Part shown: piece after piece, positions 1 to 8,118 of the stretch
How the letters are laid out: every line of letters begins with the position of its first letter
How positions within the stretch are numbered: the stretch's first letter is position 1
Translations under genes and position numbers: made by a program
The notes under the pieces: generated by a model
Database searches by the model: none
What the model was told of the DNA's origin: nothing
What the model saw: the letters and a program-made list of their open reading frames with translations, nothing else
Source: Chryseobacterium sp. Bi04
Lineage (GTDB): Bacteria; Bacteroidota; Bacteroidia; Flavobacteriales; Weeksellaceae
Length of the DNA stretch: 64,000 nt
Reading direction: 5' to 3'
Assembly: GCF_918698085.1 (NCBI RefSeq)
Contig: NZ_CAKKLP010000011.1
Span: 62,001 to 126,000 of the forward strand

Positions 1-224
1 AAATGCTGATTAAAGGACTGGATGTTACTGATAAAAGCGAAAGAGTATATCACTTCCACAAAAATACACTTCATACCTGTAATGAACTGATTGCTGCTGC
101 CGGAAGAAGTTCTTACGAAGAAGTAGATGCTACCATGTTTATGAGAGGAGATGAGTTTGATCATCTTGCAGATTTATACTTCCCGGATATTCTGGGTAAT
201 GTAAAGCAAAAAGCAAGATCTTAA
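1..224 (+). CDS. C-terminal end of FMN-binding glutamate-synthase-family protein (partial)
   Basis: The last 73 codons of a gene that enters from the left edge; there is no reason to take the ATG at base 3 as the true start. The tail (VYHFHKNTLHTCNELIAAAG, then a conserved Asp/Phe-rich end) resembles the C-terminus of stand-alone FMN-binding glutamate synthase family proteins, which carry the GltB-like FMN/Fe-S barrel without the amidotransferase domain. The catalytic part lies outside the window, so the function rests on this tail alone. It is followed by a strong hairpin terminator. Confidence 0.55.
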   Translation, partial: MLIKGLDVTDKSERVYHFHKNTLHTCNELIAAAGRSSYEEVDATMFMRGDEFDHLADLYFPDILGNVKQKARS

Positions 225-248
225 ATGTAAAACAAGTATAAAATAAAA

Positions 249-283
249 TCCCCACAATGGTTTTCATTGTGGGGATTTTTTAT
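249..283. terminator. Bidirectional intrinsic terminator
   Basis: Ten-base perfect stem TCCCCACAAT / ATTGTGGGGA around a short loop, followed by a T-tract on the plus strand and preceded by an A-rich run that would serve the minus strand. It separates the convergent glutamate-synthase-like gene and the downstream lipoprotein gene. Confidence 0.85.
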
Positions 284-294
284 TTTTATTGAGC

Positions 295-1038
295 TTAATC
301 AGCTGCCCTTGTTATATTTTTATAGACCTGGAAGTTGAAGACAAAAGTTCTGTTTCTGAAAGAATATCCACTGTAATTGTAATGAGGATCTCTTGCAAAA
401 GCCGCTCTGGACGGTACTATAATAACCCCTTGAAGATTGTAGCTTTCTCCATCTGCTTTATCAAAAGCTTTATATTTCTGTAAAGCCTCATTAAAGCCTT
501 CAATCATATAATAACTTTTTTGCTTCGCTATGTCTGTAGTGGCATTTTTGATTAATTTATTGTAATCTTTAATATAGTAGAATTTTGGATCAACTACTGG
601 AATTCCGGTTTCACTAATGGTGTTGTAATTAGTTAAAGGTGTTTTTGCTCCATATACAACACTTCCGTTGTTATCAGTGGCTACAAAAGTCAGCGCGTTC
701 ATCATGATACGTAAACTGTCTCCTTTGGTAATTGCTACCCCATTGGTGGGCTGAGCATCAGGTCTTGTAATGAAAACGGTACCTGAAGGCAATGTTTCGT
801 TAGGAAGAGCGGATAACTTCTTTTCATTATCATCACTGGCGTCTGTTGTACTGAAAGTTCTTACATTTCCCTGCGCATCGAGATAATTTTCATCCATAAA
901 CTTTTTAATCGCCTGATCATCATAGCTGTTTTGGACGTTAATGTCTTCAGGTTCATTAATGGTATCTACTACATCATCTTTTTTACACGCCGTAAAACAT
1001 AAAGATCCTGCAAGGATATATAAAAATATTTTTTTCAT
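295..1038 (-). CDS. Hypothetical lipoprotein
   Basis: A 247-residue protein with a Bacteroidota lipoprotein signal: MKKIFLYILAGSLCFTACKK gives a hydrophobic stretch ending in a lipobox with Cys18, so it should be anchored in the outer or inner membrane. The mature part is acidic near the N-terminus and then mixed alpha/beta with many Asn and Thr; no family is recognised. It is monocistronic, convergent with the gene to its left and divergent from the S4-domain gene. The export call is firm; the role is unknown. Confidence 0.7.
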   Translation of the reverse strand: MKKIFLYILAGSLCFTACKKDDVVDTINEPEDINVQNSYDDQAIKKFMDENYLDAQGNVRTFSTTDASDDNEKKLSALPNETLPSGTVFITRPDAQPTNGVAITKGDSLRIMMNALTFVATDNNGSVVYGAKTPLTNYNTISETGIPVVDPKFYYIKDYNKLIKNATTDIAKQKSYYMIEGFNEALQKYKAFDKADGESYNLQGVIIVPSRAAFARDPHYNYSGYSFRNRTFVFNFQVYKNITRAAD

Positions 1039-1093
1039 TTCAAAAAAGTTTAATTACTTTACAAATAATATAACGGCAAAAGTATAAAAAATT

Positions 1094-1531
1094 ATGAGAA
1101 TAGATAAATTTTTATGGTGCATTCGTTTTTATAAGACGAGAAGTATTGCAACAGAGGAAATTAAAAAGAACAGGGTTTCGATGGGAACGTCCGCCGTAAA
1201 GTCGTCAAAAGAGGTAAAAGAGGGAGATGTTATTAAAATTAGGAAAAATCAGATTGATTATAAAATAAAGGTAGTTCAGATCCCTAAAAGCAGGATAGGA
1301 GCAAAGCTTGTCTCACTTCACATACAGGACGTGACAGATAAAGAACAGTATGAATTGCTGAAACTTCGTAAAATGTCCCAGGATTATTACAGAAATAAAG
1401 GAGAAGGAAGGCCTACTAAAAAAGACAGAAGGGAAATGGATGAATATGTAGGAAATGATATTGATGGAGACTTTACAGATTGGGACGATTTCTTTGGAGA
1501 AATAAATAATGAAACCGAAAAAGAAGATTAA
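1094..1531 (+). CDS. RNA-binding S4 domain protein (Hsp15/HslR-like)
   Basis: A 145-residue protein. The first 60 residues form an S4 RNA-binding domain (MRIDKFLWCIRFYKTRS, then KNRVSMG and the GDVIKI motif) of the kind found in Hsp15, which in E. coli binds stalled 50S subunits carrying nascent chain. The C-terminal third is basic then acidic (rich in Lys, Asp and Glu), as in Bacteroidota homologues. It is transcribed alone and ends in a hairpin shared with aroK. Family assignment is confident; the ribosome-rescue role is taken from E. coli. Confidence 0.8.
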   Translation: MRIDKFLWCIRFYKTRSIATEEIKKNRVSMGTSAVKSSKEVKEGDVIKIRKNQIDYKIKVVQIPKSRIGAKLVSLHIQDVTDKEQYELLKLRKMSQDYYRNKGEGRPTKKDRREMDEYVGNDIDGDFTDWDDFFGEINNETEKED

Positions 1532-1536
1532 AAATA

Positions 1537-1563
1537 AAAAGCTCTAGAGATAGAGCTTTTCTA
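1537..1563. terminator. Bidirectional terminator containing the aroK stop codon
   Basis: AAAAGCTCTA / TAGAGCTTTT stem with a GAGA loop, flanked by A- and T-rich sequence. The TAG stop of the minus-strand shikimate kinase gene lies inside the stem, so the two convergent genes share a very compact end. Confidence 0.75.
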
Positions 1564-2059
1564 TTATTTCCTTAACGATGTCCTCAGGTTCTCTAGAATC
1601 CGTACTTAAACTATACTGTGCCTTGCTGTAAAATTGATTTCTTTCAAATAGGTGCTTGGCAATGAATTCGGGGAGATCTTCATCTGTAATAGTAGCAATT
1701 ATTGGTCTTTTTTCTTTCTGTTTTGAAAGTCTTTCTACCAATGTTCCTACCGATGTTCTTAAAAATATGCTCTTTGAGTTATGATTAATGATCCCCATAT
1801 TATTATAATACACAGGAGTCCCTCCACCAAGGCTTAAAACCACGTTTTCTTCAGACGCCAGAATCTCTTCCAATGCCTCTCTTTCCAGCTTTCTAAAGTA
1901 AATTTCCCCCTTTTTTTCGAATATTTCAGGAATGGTTAATTTATTTCTCCTGACGATCTCTTTATCGAGGTCAATTAATTTAAAATCTATTTTTTCGCTT
2001 AATATTTTGGAAATGTGAGATTTGCCACTTCCCATGTATCCAATCAGTGAAATTATCAT
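1544..2059 (-). CDS. aroK: Shikimate kinase
   Basis: Phosphorylates shikimate with ATP in the chorismate pathway. The 171-residue product has the usual family length and begins MIISLIGYMGSGKS with the Walker A GYMGSGKSH, followed by the shikimate-binding DLDKEI, the EKKGEIYFRKLE segment and the conserved LSLGGGTP motif; a lid Arg is in KEKRPII. The reading frame is open further upstream to 2200, but that would run through the tRNA-Lys gene and its promoter, so the start at 2059 is chosen. It is divergent from the tRNA operon. Confidence 0.93.
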   Translation of the reverse strand: MIISLIGYMGSGKSHISKILSEKIDFKLIDLDKEIVRRNKLTIPEIFEKKGEIYFRKLEREALEEILASEENVVLSLGGGTPVYYNNMGIINHNSKSIFLRTSVGTLVERLSKQKEKRPIIATITDEDLPEFIAKHLFERNQFYSKAQYSLSTDSREPEDIVKEIIEKLYL

Positions 2060-2090
2060 GAATTTTTTTTGAACAAATTTGCGAAAAAGT

Positions 2091-2120
2091 TTTGAGATAA
2101 AGAAAAAAGTCATATCTTTG
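2091..2120 (+). promoter_or_regulatory. Bacteroidota housekeeping promoter of the tRNA operon
   Basis: TTTG at 2091-2094 and TATCTTTG at 2113-2120, separated by 18 bases, match the phylum sigma-A consensus TTG-N17~23-TANNTTTG. It lies about 50 bases before the first tRNA. Confidence 0.8.
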
Positions 2121-2173
2121 CACCACTTAAAACAAGGGACATTACTTAAATGAAACTTGATGCATAAGTGACC

Positions 2174-2246
2174 GACTCGGTAGCTCAGCTGGTAGAGCAA
2201 TACACTTTTAATGTATGGGTCCTGGGTTCGAATCCCAGCCGGGTCA
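2174..2246 (+). tRNA. tRNA-Lys (TTT)
   Basis: 73-nt cloverleaf: acceptor GACTCGG pairs with CCGGGTC, D-arm AGCTCAGCTGGTAGAGC, anticodon stem ATACA/TGTAT with loop CTTTTAA giving anticodon TTT, and T-loop TTCGAAT. CCA is not encoded. First gene of a three-tRNA cluster. Confidence 0.97.
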
Positions 2247-2284
2247 CTAGCAATAAAAATTACTTATTTTTTTGTAATTTTATT

Positions 2285-2367
2285 GCCTGCGTGGTGAAAT
2301 TGGTAGACACGCCATCTTGAGGGGGTGGTTTCCTAAGGATGTGCTGGTTCGAGTCCAGTCGCAGGCA
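2285..2367 (+). tRNA. tRNA-Leu (GAG)
   Basis: 83-nt class II tRNA: acceptor GCCTGCG pairs with CGCAGGC; anticodon stem CCATC/GGTGG encloses TTGAGGG, giving anticodon GAG; short variable arm and T-loop TTCGAGT. No encoded CCA. Confidence 0.95.
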
Positions 2368-2420
2368 CTGCAAAGAAAATTTAATAATTAATAATGAAGT
2401 AATTCATGTTAATTGTGGCC

Positions 2421-2493
2421 GACTCGGTAGCTCAGCTGGTAGAGCAATACACTTTTAATGTATGGGTCCTGGGTTCGAATCCCAGCCGGGTCA
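2421..2493 (+). tRNA. tRNA-Lys (TTT), second identical copy
   Basis: Identical over all 73 bases to the tRNA-Lys at 2174-2246. The two copies flank tRNA-Leu and appear to be one transcription unit ending at the hairpin at 2548. Confidence 0.97.
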
Positions 2494-2547
2494 CAAGTTT
2501 ACTGAAAAGTAAATTTTTTTCATATTAATATTTTGTGATTTGGTGTT

Positions 2548-2582
2548 TCAAAGGTCTCCTCAAGAGACCTTTGATTTTTTAT
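2548..2582 (+). terminator. Intrinsic terminator of the tRNA operon
   Basis: Perfect 11-bp stem TCAAAGGTCTC / GAGACCTTTGA with a 5-base loop, followed by TTTTTTAT. Confidence 0.9.
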
Positions 2583-2625
2583 ATTAATAATCATAAGAAG
2601 TATGAGTGATATTAGTATTGTTGAT

Positions 2626-2657
2626 GAAAAAAAACTCTGACGTTACCATCAGAGTTT
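2626..2657 (-). terminator. Intrinsic terminator of panC
   Basis: Read on the minus strand: AAACTCTGA, an 8-base loop, TCAGAGTTT and then a run of T. It lies about 35 bases past the panC stop. Confidence 0.85.
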
Positions 2658-2691
2658 GTATTTTATAAAAATTATATAGGTGTTATATAGT

Positions 2692-3540
2692 TTAATCTAA
2701 ATGCATATTGTCAATTAATCTTACACCATCTACAACCACTACAATAAAGGCTCTGAAATTTCTGTCTTTATAGAAGAAATCAGTTTCTTTTAATGTATTT
2801 TCATCAGCAATCAGGAAATATTCCAGGTGCATTCCTTGCTGGTTGTCAAAAATATCCTTTACCCTTTCCTTAATTTCTGTAATGGTTACCGTTCGGAACC
2901 AGTCGTTTACTTTATTCAGGGTTTCGTAAATGATTTTTGAAGCTTCTTTTCGGTCTTCATGAAGTCTTTGGTTTCTTGAGCTTAGTGCAAGTCCGTTTTC
3001 TGCTCTATAGATGGGAACTCCTGTTATTTTAACCGGAAGATGTGTTTTTTCAACCATTTTCTTAATAATGGCTAATTGCTGGAAATCTTTTTCTCCAAAA
3101 TAAGCGCTGTCAGGCTTTACCTGTCTGAAAAGTTCTTCTACTACGGTTCCTACCCCGTCAAAGTGTCCCGGTCGTGATTTTCCTTCCATTTCATTCTCAA
3201 GTCCGTCAAAATCATAATGCTTGCTTTCTGCTTTTTCAGGATAGATATCTGCTACTTCGGGGATATACACAGCATCTACAAGCCCAGAGTTTTCAAGGAT
3301 TAAAATATCTCTGTTAATGTCCCTAGGATACTTTTCAAGGTCTTCAGGATTGTTAAATTGAGTCGGATTTACAAAAATTGATGAAATAACAAGATCATTC
3401 TCCTTTTTTGCTTCTTCATATAGAGAAAGATGCCCCTTATGAAGGGCTCCCATAGTAGGGGCAAAGCCTATTCTTTTTCCCATTTCTTTCTGTCTTTCAA
3501 TGAAATCCTGAAGGACTTTCCTATTTCTTATAACTTCCAT
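2692..3540 (-). CDS. panC: Pantoate--beta-alanine ligase
   Basis: Joins pantoate and beta-alanine with ATP to make pantothenate, the last step before coenzyme A synthesis. The 282 residues are full family length. The nucleotidyl-transferase HIGH-type motif is in APTMGALHKGHLSL near residue 30; VNPTQFNNPEDLEKYPR, the GHFDGVGTVV segment, YFGEKDFQQ and ALSSRNQRL are all present in order. It is divergent from the glycogen-synthase-like gene and ends at its own terminator. Confidence 0.96.
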   Translation of the reverse strand: MEVIRNRKVLQDFIERQKEMGKRIGFAPTMGALHKGHLSLYEEAKKENDLVISSIFVNPTQFNNPEDLEKYPRDINRDILILENSGLVDAVYIPEVADIYPEKAESKHYDFDGLENEMEGKSRPGHFDGVGTVVEELFRQVKPDSAYFGEKDFQQLAIIKKMVEKTHLPVKITGVPIYRAENGLALSSRNQRLHEDRKEASKIIYETLNKVNDWFRTVTITEIKERVKDIFDNQQGMHLEYFLIADENTLKETDFFYKDRNFRAFIVVVVDGVRLIDNMHLD

Positions 3541-3560
3541 AGTTTATTTTAATACTATTT

Positions 3561-3568
3561 CAAAAATA
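3561..3568 (-). promoter_or_regulatory. Probable -7 element of panC promoter
   Basis: On the minus strand this reads TATTTTTG, matching TANNTTTG, about 20 bases before the panC start. No convincing -33 TTG is seen at the usual spacing. Confidence 0.5.
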
Positions 3569-3664
3569 CTAAAAATATCACATAATAAAGTGTGTTTTTA
3601 ATAATTTGGAAAAGGGAATTTTCGTAAAAAAATGTTAATTAAAATAATGTTGGATGTTTTTTTG

Positions 3665-3672
3665 TAATTTTG
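3665..3672 (+). promoter_or_regulatory. Probable -7 element upstream of the glycogen-synthase-like gene
   Basis: TAATTTTG matches TANNTTTG and lies 40 bases before the ATG at 3713. The nearest TTG is only 12 bases upstream, so only the -7 box is supported. Confidence 0.5.
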
Positions 3673-3712
3673 CACATTAAAGCATTTTTACAAAAAATTA
3701 GATAGAAAGTTT

Positions 3713-4483
3713 ATGCCGAATCAAAAAATACTGTACATTACTACAGAGATGTATCCATATCAGGAAGATACCAATATGGCTGCAGTGGTAAACAAAATGG
3801 CACTTAAGATGCACAATGAAGGCAATGATGTAAGAGTTTTTATGCCAAGATTTGGACAAATAAGTGAGAGGAAATTCCAGCTTCATGAGGTAATCCGTCT
3901 TTCAGGAATGAATATTATTATCAATGACCTGGACCAGCCCTTAATTATTAAAGTAGCGTCTCTTCCGGGGGAAAGACTTCAGGTTTACTTTATTGATAAT
4001 GAAGAATACTTCAAAAGAAAGCAATACTATTTTGACGACGAAGAAAATCCTTTCGAGGATAACGACGAAAGAGCTATTTTCTTTGCAAGAGGAGTTATTG
4101 AAACCATCAAAAAGCTGAACTGGGTGCCGGATGTTATTCACCTGAACGGATGGATGGCTTCTTTTGTCCCTATTTACCTTAAAACGTATTACGAATCCGA
4201 TACTTATTTCAAAGACGCTAAAATTGTTCTTTCTCTGTATAACGAGAAAGACGCTGCCTTGGATAAAAAGATTGATGAAAAATTGAAGTTTGATAATATT
4301 TCAGGATTAAAAGCGTTAGATAATCCAACAATTAAAAGCTTTGTTATCGAAAGTATGAACTACGTGGATGCAGTTGTAAAGGGAGATGAGTTTCTGGATG
4401 AAGACCTTGATCAGGCTTTCAATGAAACAGCTACCCAAAAGTCAGAATATCTTGACGTAGATTCTATAAACCAACTTTATTAA
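3713..4483 (+). CDS. Glycogen/starch-synthase-like protein, N-terminal GT5 domain only
   Basis: A 256-residue protein that matches only the N-terminal half of glycogen synthase: KILYITTEMYPY, MPRFG, the FARGVIETIKKLNWVPDVIH segment and LNGWMASFVP. Real GlgA is about 470 residues and binds ADP-glucose through a Lys-x-Gly-Gly loop near the N-terminus; here that place reads YQEDTNMAAVV, and the C-terminal nucleotide-sugar domain is missing. It therefore probably does not make glycogen. It sits directly before the DUF4270 lipoprotein gene (13-base gap), suggesting cotranscription; its role is unknown. Confidence 0.7.
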   Translation: MPNQKILYITTEMYPYQEDTNMAAVVNKMALKMHNEGNDVRVFMPRFGQISERKFQLHEVIRLSGMNIIINDLDQPLIIKVASLPGERLQVYFIDNEEYFKRKQYYFDDEENPFEDNDERAIFFARGVIETIKKLNWVPDVIHLNGWMASFVPIYLKTYYESDTYFKDAKIVLSLYNEKDAALDKKIDEKLKFDNISGLKALDNPTIKSFVIESMNYVDAVVKGDEFLDEDLDQAFNETATQKSEYLDVDSINQLY

Positions 4484-4496
4484 AAACACATTTTTA

Positions 4497-6125
4497 ATGA
4501 CTCATAATCTTAAAAAGACTTTCGCCATGCTTTTACTGGCGATTTTCGGAAGTGCAATTCTTTATAACTGTGAACCGGATGCAGATGCCCTTGGAGAACA
4601 ACTGTTTATAAAAGATGCAGCAGATGGAAATGAAACATTATATGATCTTATTGCATATAATATTAATAATCATGATTCCATCAGAAGTGATGCTTCCAAA
4701 CTTATCAGTGAGCAGAATGCTGCAGGAGGATTCACAACCGTTGGTGTTCTGGGTGCCTTTACCGAAGGTCAGTTCGGAGGCCAGAAAGCATCTTATATTA
4801 CACAATTGAGAATGCCTACCGATAACTTCGATTTTACCGGACCTAACGCAAAAGTAGACTCTGTTGTCCTGGTTATAAAAACACCAAACTATATCACAGA
4901 TTCAGTAAAAGCACCAGGTGCTTATGACAGAAGTGATTTCCCGGTAGGGAACGAAACAGTACCTGTTTCTATAGATAAAAAGACATACCCGGTTTTTAAA
5001 TATGGTAAAATAGGAGGTCAGTATAACTCTATGACCATAAATGTACATGAAGTGACAACTTTCCTGGATGCTAACGCTAAACCTTTCACCCGTTCAAATG
5101 TAGATGTGAGTACGGGCGGATTATTAGGTTCAGCAGTATTTGACGGAAGAGTAAGCACGGTAGCAGTGACTAAAAAATCTGATAATACCGCGTTATTCAA
5201 TTCTACTAATGACTTTAGAATGAAGTTGGACAAAGACTTCTTCCAAACCAGAATTGTAGATAAAAAAGGAATGCCTGAATTGCAAAATACAGCTAACTTT
5301 ATCAGATACTTAAGAGGAATTAAAATTTCAGTAAGTGAAACGGATAGATACCTTTTCCAGTTTTCACCTAATGATATGGAGCTTATTATGTACTATAAAT
5401 ATGATAAAACAGATAATGGTACAACGACAAGACCACAAACTACGCTTAAATTTAATTTAGGAGGAGGTAATGTTCACATAGGTCAGTATACTTATAACAG
5501 AACAGGATCTCAGGTTGAATCTGCATTAGCAGCAAGCAATGAAACCACTGGTGATCCGAAGCTTTATGCTCAGGGAATGGGAGGTCCTTCTATAGGAGTG
5601 AAAATTCCGGAAGAGGAGATTAATAAGCTTAAAAGTTTATATGCAAAAGATAAAGCAGGAATTATAAGTGCAAAGATCAGAGTTTATGTAGATCCATTGA
5701 CATGGTCTAATAAGCATTCAAAATTTGGAGACAGCAGATTTACACTTCTTCCTGTAAATAAAGACAAAGGAAAAGACGGAGAATTCGTTTCGCCAGGCTT
5801 TACTGCAGATTTAACAGCAGGATTCCCTCTTTATCTGATCAATGAAAAACCATTATATTATGACTTTGTGGTAACAAAGACTATTAAAGGTATTGTTGAA
5901 GGACCTTCAGATGGTATTAAAATTACTACGGATAATGAGTATCAGTTTAAAAATAATCTATTAATTATCAATCAGGGTGCATTTGCAAGAGTTGTAAGTT
6001 CAGGAGCCTATTTTGGACCAACATTTACAACAAGAGCATTTGATATGAACAGAACGATATTGACCGGAAGTGACAAAAGTGCGAATAGAATTCAGCTGAG
6101 AGTTACATACGGTACAAAAAAATAA
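4497..6125 (+). CDS. DUF4270 family lipoprotein
   Basis: A 542-residue exported protein. The signal segment FAMLLLAIFGSAILYNC ends in a lipobox Cys, followed by EPDADALGEQLF, the typical beginning of DUF4270 proteins of Flavobacteriia. The body is long, beta-rich and repetitive in Asn, Thr and Gly, with no catalytic motif that I recognise. It lies between the glycogen-synthase-like gene and glmS in the same direction with short gaps, so a common transcript is likely. A role at the outer membrane is inferred from the lipoprotein signal only. Confidence 0.8.
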   Translation: MTHNLKKTFAMLLLAIFGSAILYNCEPDADALGEQLFIKDAADGNETLYDLIAYNINNHDSIRSDASKLISEQNAAGGFTTVGVLGAFTEGQFGGQKASYITQLRMPTDNFDFTGPNAKVDSVVLVIKTPNYITDSVKAPGAYDRSDFPVGNETVPVSIDKKTYPVFKYGKIGGQYNSMTINVHEVTTFLDANAKPFTRSNVDVSTGGLLGSAVFDGRVSTVAVTKKSDNTALFNSTNDFRMKLDKDFFQTRIVDKKGMPELQNTANFIRYLRGIKISVSETDRYLFQFSPNDMELIMYYKYDKTDNGTTTRPQTTLKFNLGGGNVHIGQYTYNRTGSQVESALAASNETTGDPKLYAQGMGGPSIGVKIPEEEINKLKSLYAKDKAGIISAKIRVYVDPLTWSNKHSKFGDSRFTLLPVNKDKGKDGEFVSPGFTADLTAGFPLYLINEKPLYYDFVVTKTIKGIVEGPSDGIKITTDNEYQFKNNLLIINQGAFARVVSSGAYFGPTFTTRAFDMNRTILTGSDKSANRIQLRVTYGTKK

Positions 6126-6156
6126 ACAACAAACATAACACTAGACAAAATAAAAT

Positions 6157-8010
6157 ATGTGCGGAATAGTAGGATATACAGGTTTTCAAGATGCTTACGA
6201 AATAGTAATCAATGGTCTTAGAAGATTAGAATACAGAGGATATGACAGTGCAGGAATTGTTTTAGAAAATACAGAAAAGAAATTTTCAGTAGAAAAAACA
6301 AAAGGTAAGGTTGATGATTTGGTGAATATTTCAGCAGAATTGAAAGGAACAGCCAAAATTGGGATGGGACACACACGTTGGGCAACTCACGGGGTTCCAA
6401 GTGACAGAAACTCACACCCGCATTTGTCAAATAATGGAAAAATAGCTATTGTGCATAATGGGATCATTGAGAATTATGATACTATTAAAAAAATGCTTAC
6501 TGAGAAAGGGTATACTTTCCAATCAGAAACTGATACTGAAGTATTGGTGAATCTTATTCAGTATTTCATGGAACTGAATCCTGAGATTGATTTCCCGACA
6601 GCGGTGAGATATGCATTGAATGAGGTATATGGAGCTTATGCAATTACTGTACTCCATGAAGATTATCCTGGAGTATTGGTAGTGGGAAGATTAGGTTCAC
6701 CTTTAGCAATAGGAATCGGAGAAAATGAATACTTTATTGCTTCAGATGCTTCTCCTTTTGTAGAATTTACAAAAGAAGCAATTTATCTGGAAGAAGGACA
6801 TATGGCTATTATTTCTCTTGAGAACGGAGTGGATATTAGAACAATCAATGAAAACTCTAAAATCGAGCCGGAAATCCAACAGCTTAAACTGAGCCTGGAG
6901 CAGATTGAAAAAGGAGGTTACGAGCATTTTATGCTTAAAGAAATCTTTGAACAGCCAAAGTCTATCCATGATACCATGAGAGGGAGACTTCTTGTAGATG
7001 AGGGAGTTATTAAAATGGCTGGGATCTGGGATCATGTAGAAAGATTTAAAAATGCCAACAGGATTATTATAATTGCTTGTGGTACTTCTTGGCATGCAGG
7101 TCTTATCGGAGAATACCTTATTGAAGAATATGCAAGAATTCCTGTTGAAGTAGAATATGCTTCAGAATTCAGATATAGAAACCCTATTATTACTGATAAA
7201 GACGTGGTTATTGCAATTTCTCAATCCGGAGAAACAGCAGATACAATGGCTGCTCTAAAACTGGCAAAAGAAAAAGGTGCATTTATATACGGTATATGTA
7301 ATGTGGTAGATTCGTCTATTGCAAGAATTACAGATGCAGGTTCATACACCCATGCAGGTCCTGAGATTGGAGTGGCTTCTACAAAAGCATTTACAGCTCA
7401 GCTTACCATTCTTACCCTTATTGCATTTAAATTAGGTAAACATAACGGAAACTTGGGGAATGCTGAATTTATGAGCTTAATTGCTGAATTGGACGCTATT
7501 CCTAAGAGAATTGAAGAAGTTTTAAGTGCTACCCATGAGCAGGTTCAGGAAATTGCAAAAGATTTTGTAGAAACTACCAATTTCCTTTACTTAGGAAGAG
7601 GATACAACTATCCTGCGGCCTTAGAAGGAGCCTTAAAACTAAAAGAAATTTCTTATATCCATGCAGAAGGATATCCGGCAGCAGAAATGAAGCATGGCCC
7701 TATTGCTTTGATTGATGAAAACATGCCAATTGTTATTATAGCACCTAAAAAAGGTCATTATGATAAAATTGTAAGTAATGTTCAGGAAATTAAAGCTAGA
7801 AAAGGGAAAATTATCGCTGTAGTCAACAAAGGAGACCGTCAGGTAAGTGAAATGTCAGATTATGTGATTGAAATTCCTGAAACTTCAGAATGTTTCTCAC
7901 CAATCGTTGCATCAGTGCCCCTACAGTTACTTGCTTATTATATTGCAGTTTATAGAGGCGCAAACGTTGATCAGCCAAGAAACTTAGCAAAATCTGTTAC
8001 TGTTGAATAA
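6157..8010 (+). CDS. glmS: Glutamine--fructose-6-phosphate aminotransferase (isomerizing)
   Basis: Makes glucosamine-6-phosphate from fructose-6-phosphate and glutamine, the entry to peptidoglycan and LPS amino sugars. The 617 residues match the family. MCGIVGY puts the amidotransferase nucleophile at Cys2; RRLEYRGYDSAG, HTRWATHG and HNGIIENY complete the glutaminase domain. Two SIS domains follow (CGTSWHAG, SQSGETADT, then YLGRGYNYPAALEGALKLKE), and the C-terminus ends in the catalytic-loop form NLAKSVTVE. Cytoplasmic. Thirty bases separate it from the DUF4270 gene. Confidence 0.98.
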   Translation: MCGIVGYTGFQDAYEIVINGLRRLEYRGYDSAGIVLENTEKKFSVEKTKGKVDDLVNISAELKGTAKIGMGHTRWATHGVPSDRNSHPHLSNNGKIAIVHNGIIENYDTIKKMLTEKGYTFQSETDTEVLVNLIQYFMELNPEIDFPTAVRYALNEVYGAYAITVLHEDYPGVLVVGRLGSPLAIGIGENEYFIASDASPFVEFTKEAIYLEEGHMAIISLENGVDIRTINENSKIEPEIQQLKLSLEQIEKGGYEHFMLKEIFEQPKSIHDTMRGRLLVDEGVIKMAGIWDHVERFKNANRIIIIACGTSWHAGLIGEYLIEEYARIPVEVEYASEFRYRNPIITDKDVVIAISQSGETADTMAALKLAKEKGAFIYGICNVVDSSIARITDAGSYTHAGPEIGVASTKAFTAQLTILTLIAFKLGKHNGNLGNAEFMSLIAELDAIPKRIEEVLSATHEQVQEIAKDFVETTNFLYLGRGYNYPAALEGALKLKEISYIHAEGYPAAEMKHGPIALIDENMPIVIIAPKKGHYDKIVSNVQEIKARKGKIIAVVNKGDRQVSEMSDYVIEIPETSECFSPIVASVPLQLLAYYIAVYRGANVDQPRNLAKSVTVE

Positions 8011-8118
8011 AAAGTTGTTGTAAATAAAATAAATTTAGATTTCTTCCGTTATTTCAAAAAAAATCTTAAAAGTTTCTTAAAAAAATTATATATTTACGGC
8101 TTAATTATAAAAATTAAC

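Noticed and set aside
2060..2200. N-terminal extension of shikimate kinase in the same frame
   Set aside because: It would run through the tRNA-Lys gene and its promoter and puts 47 non-homologous residues before the Walker A strand.
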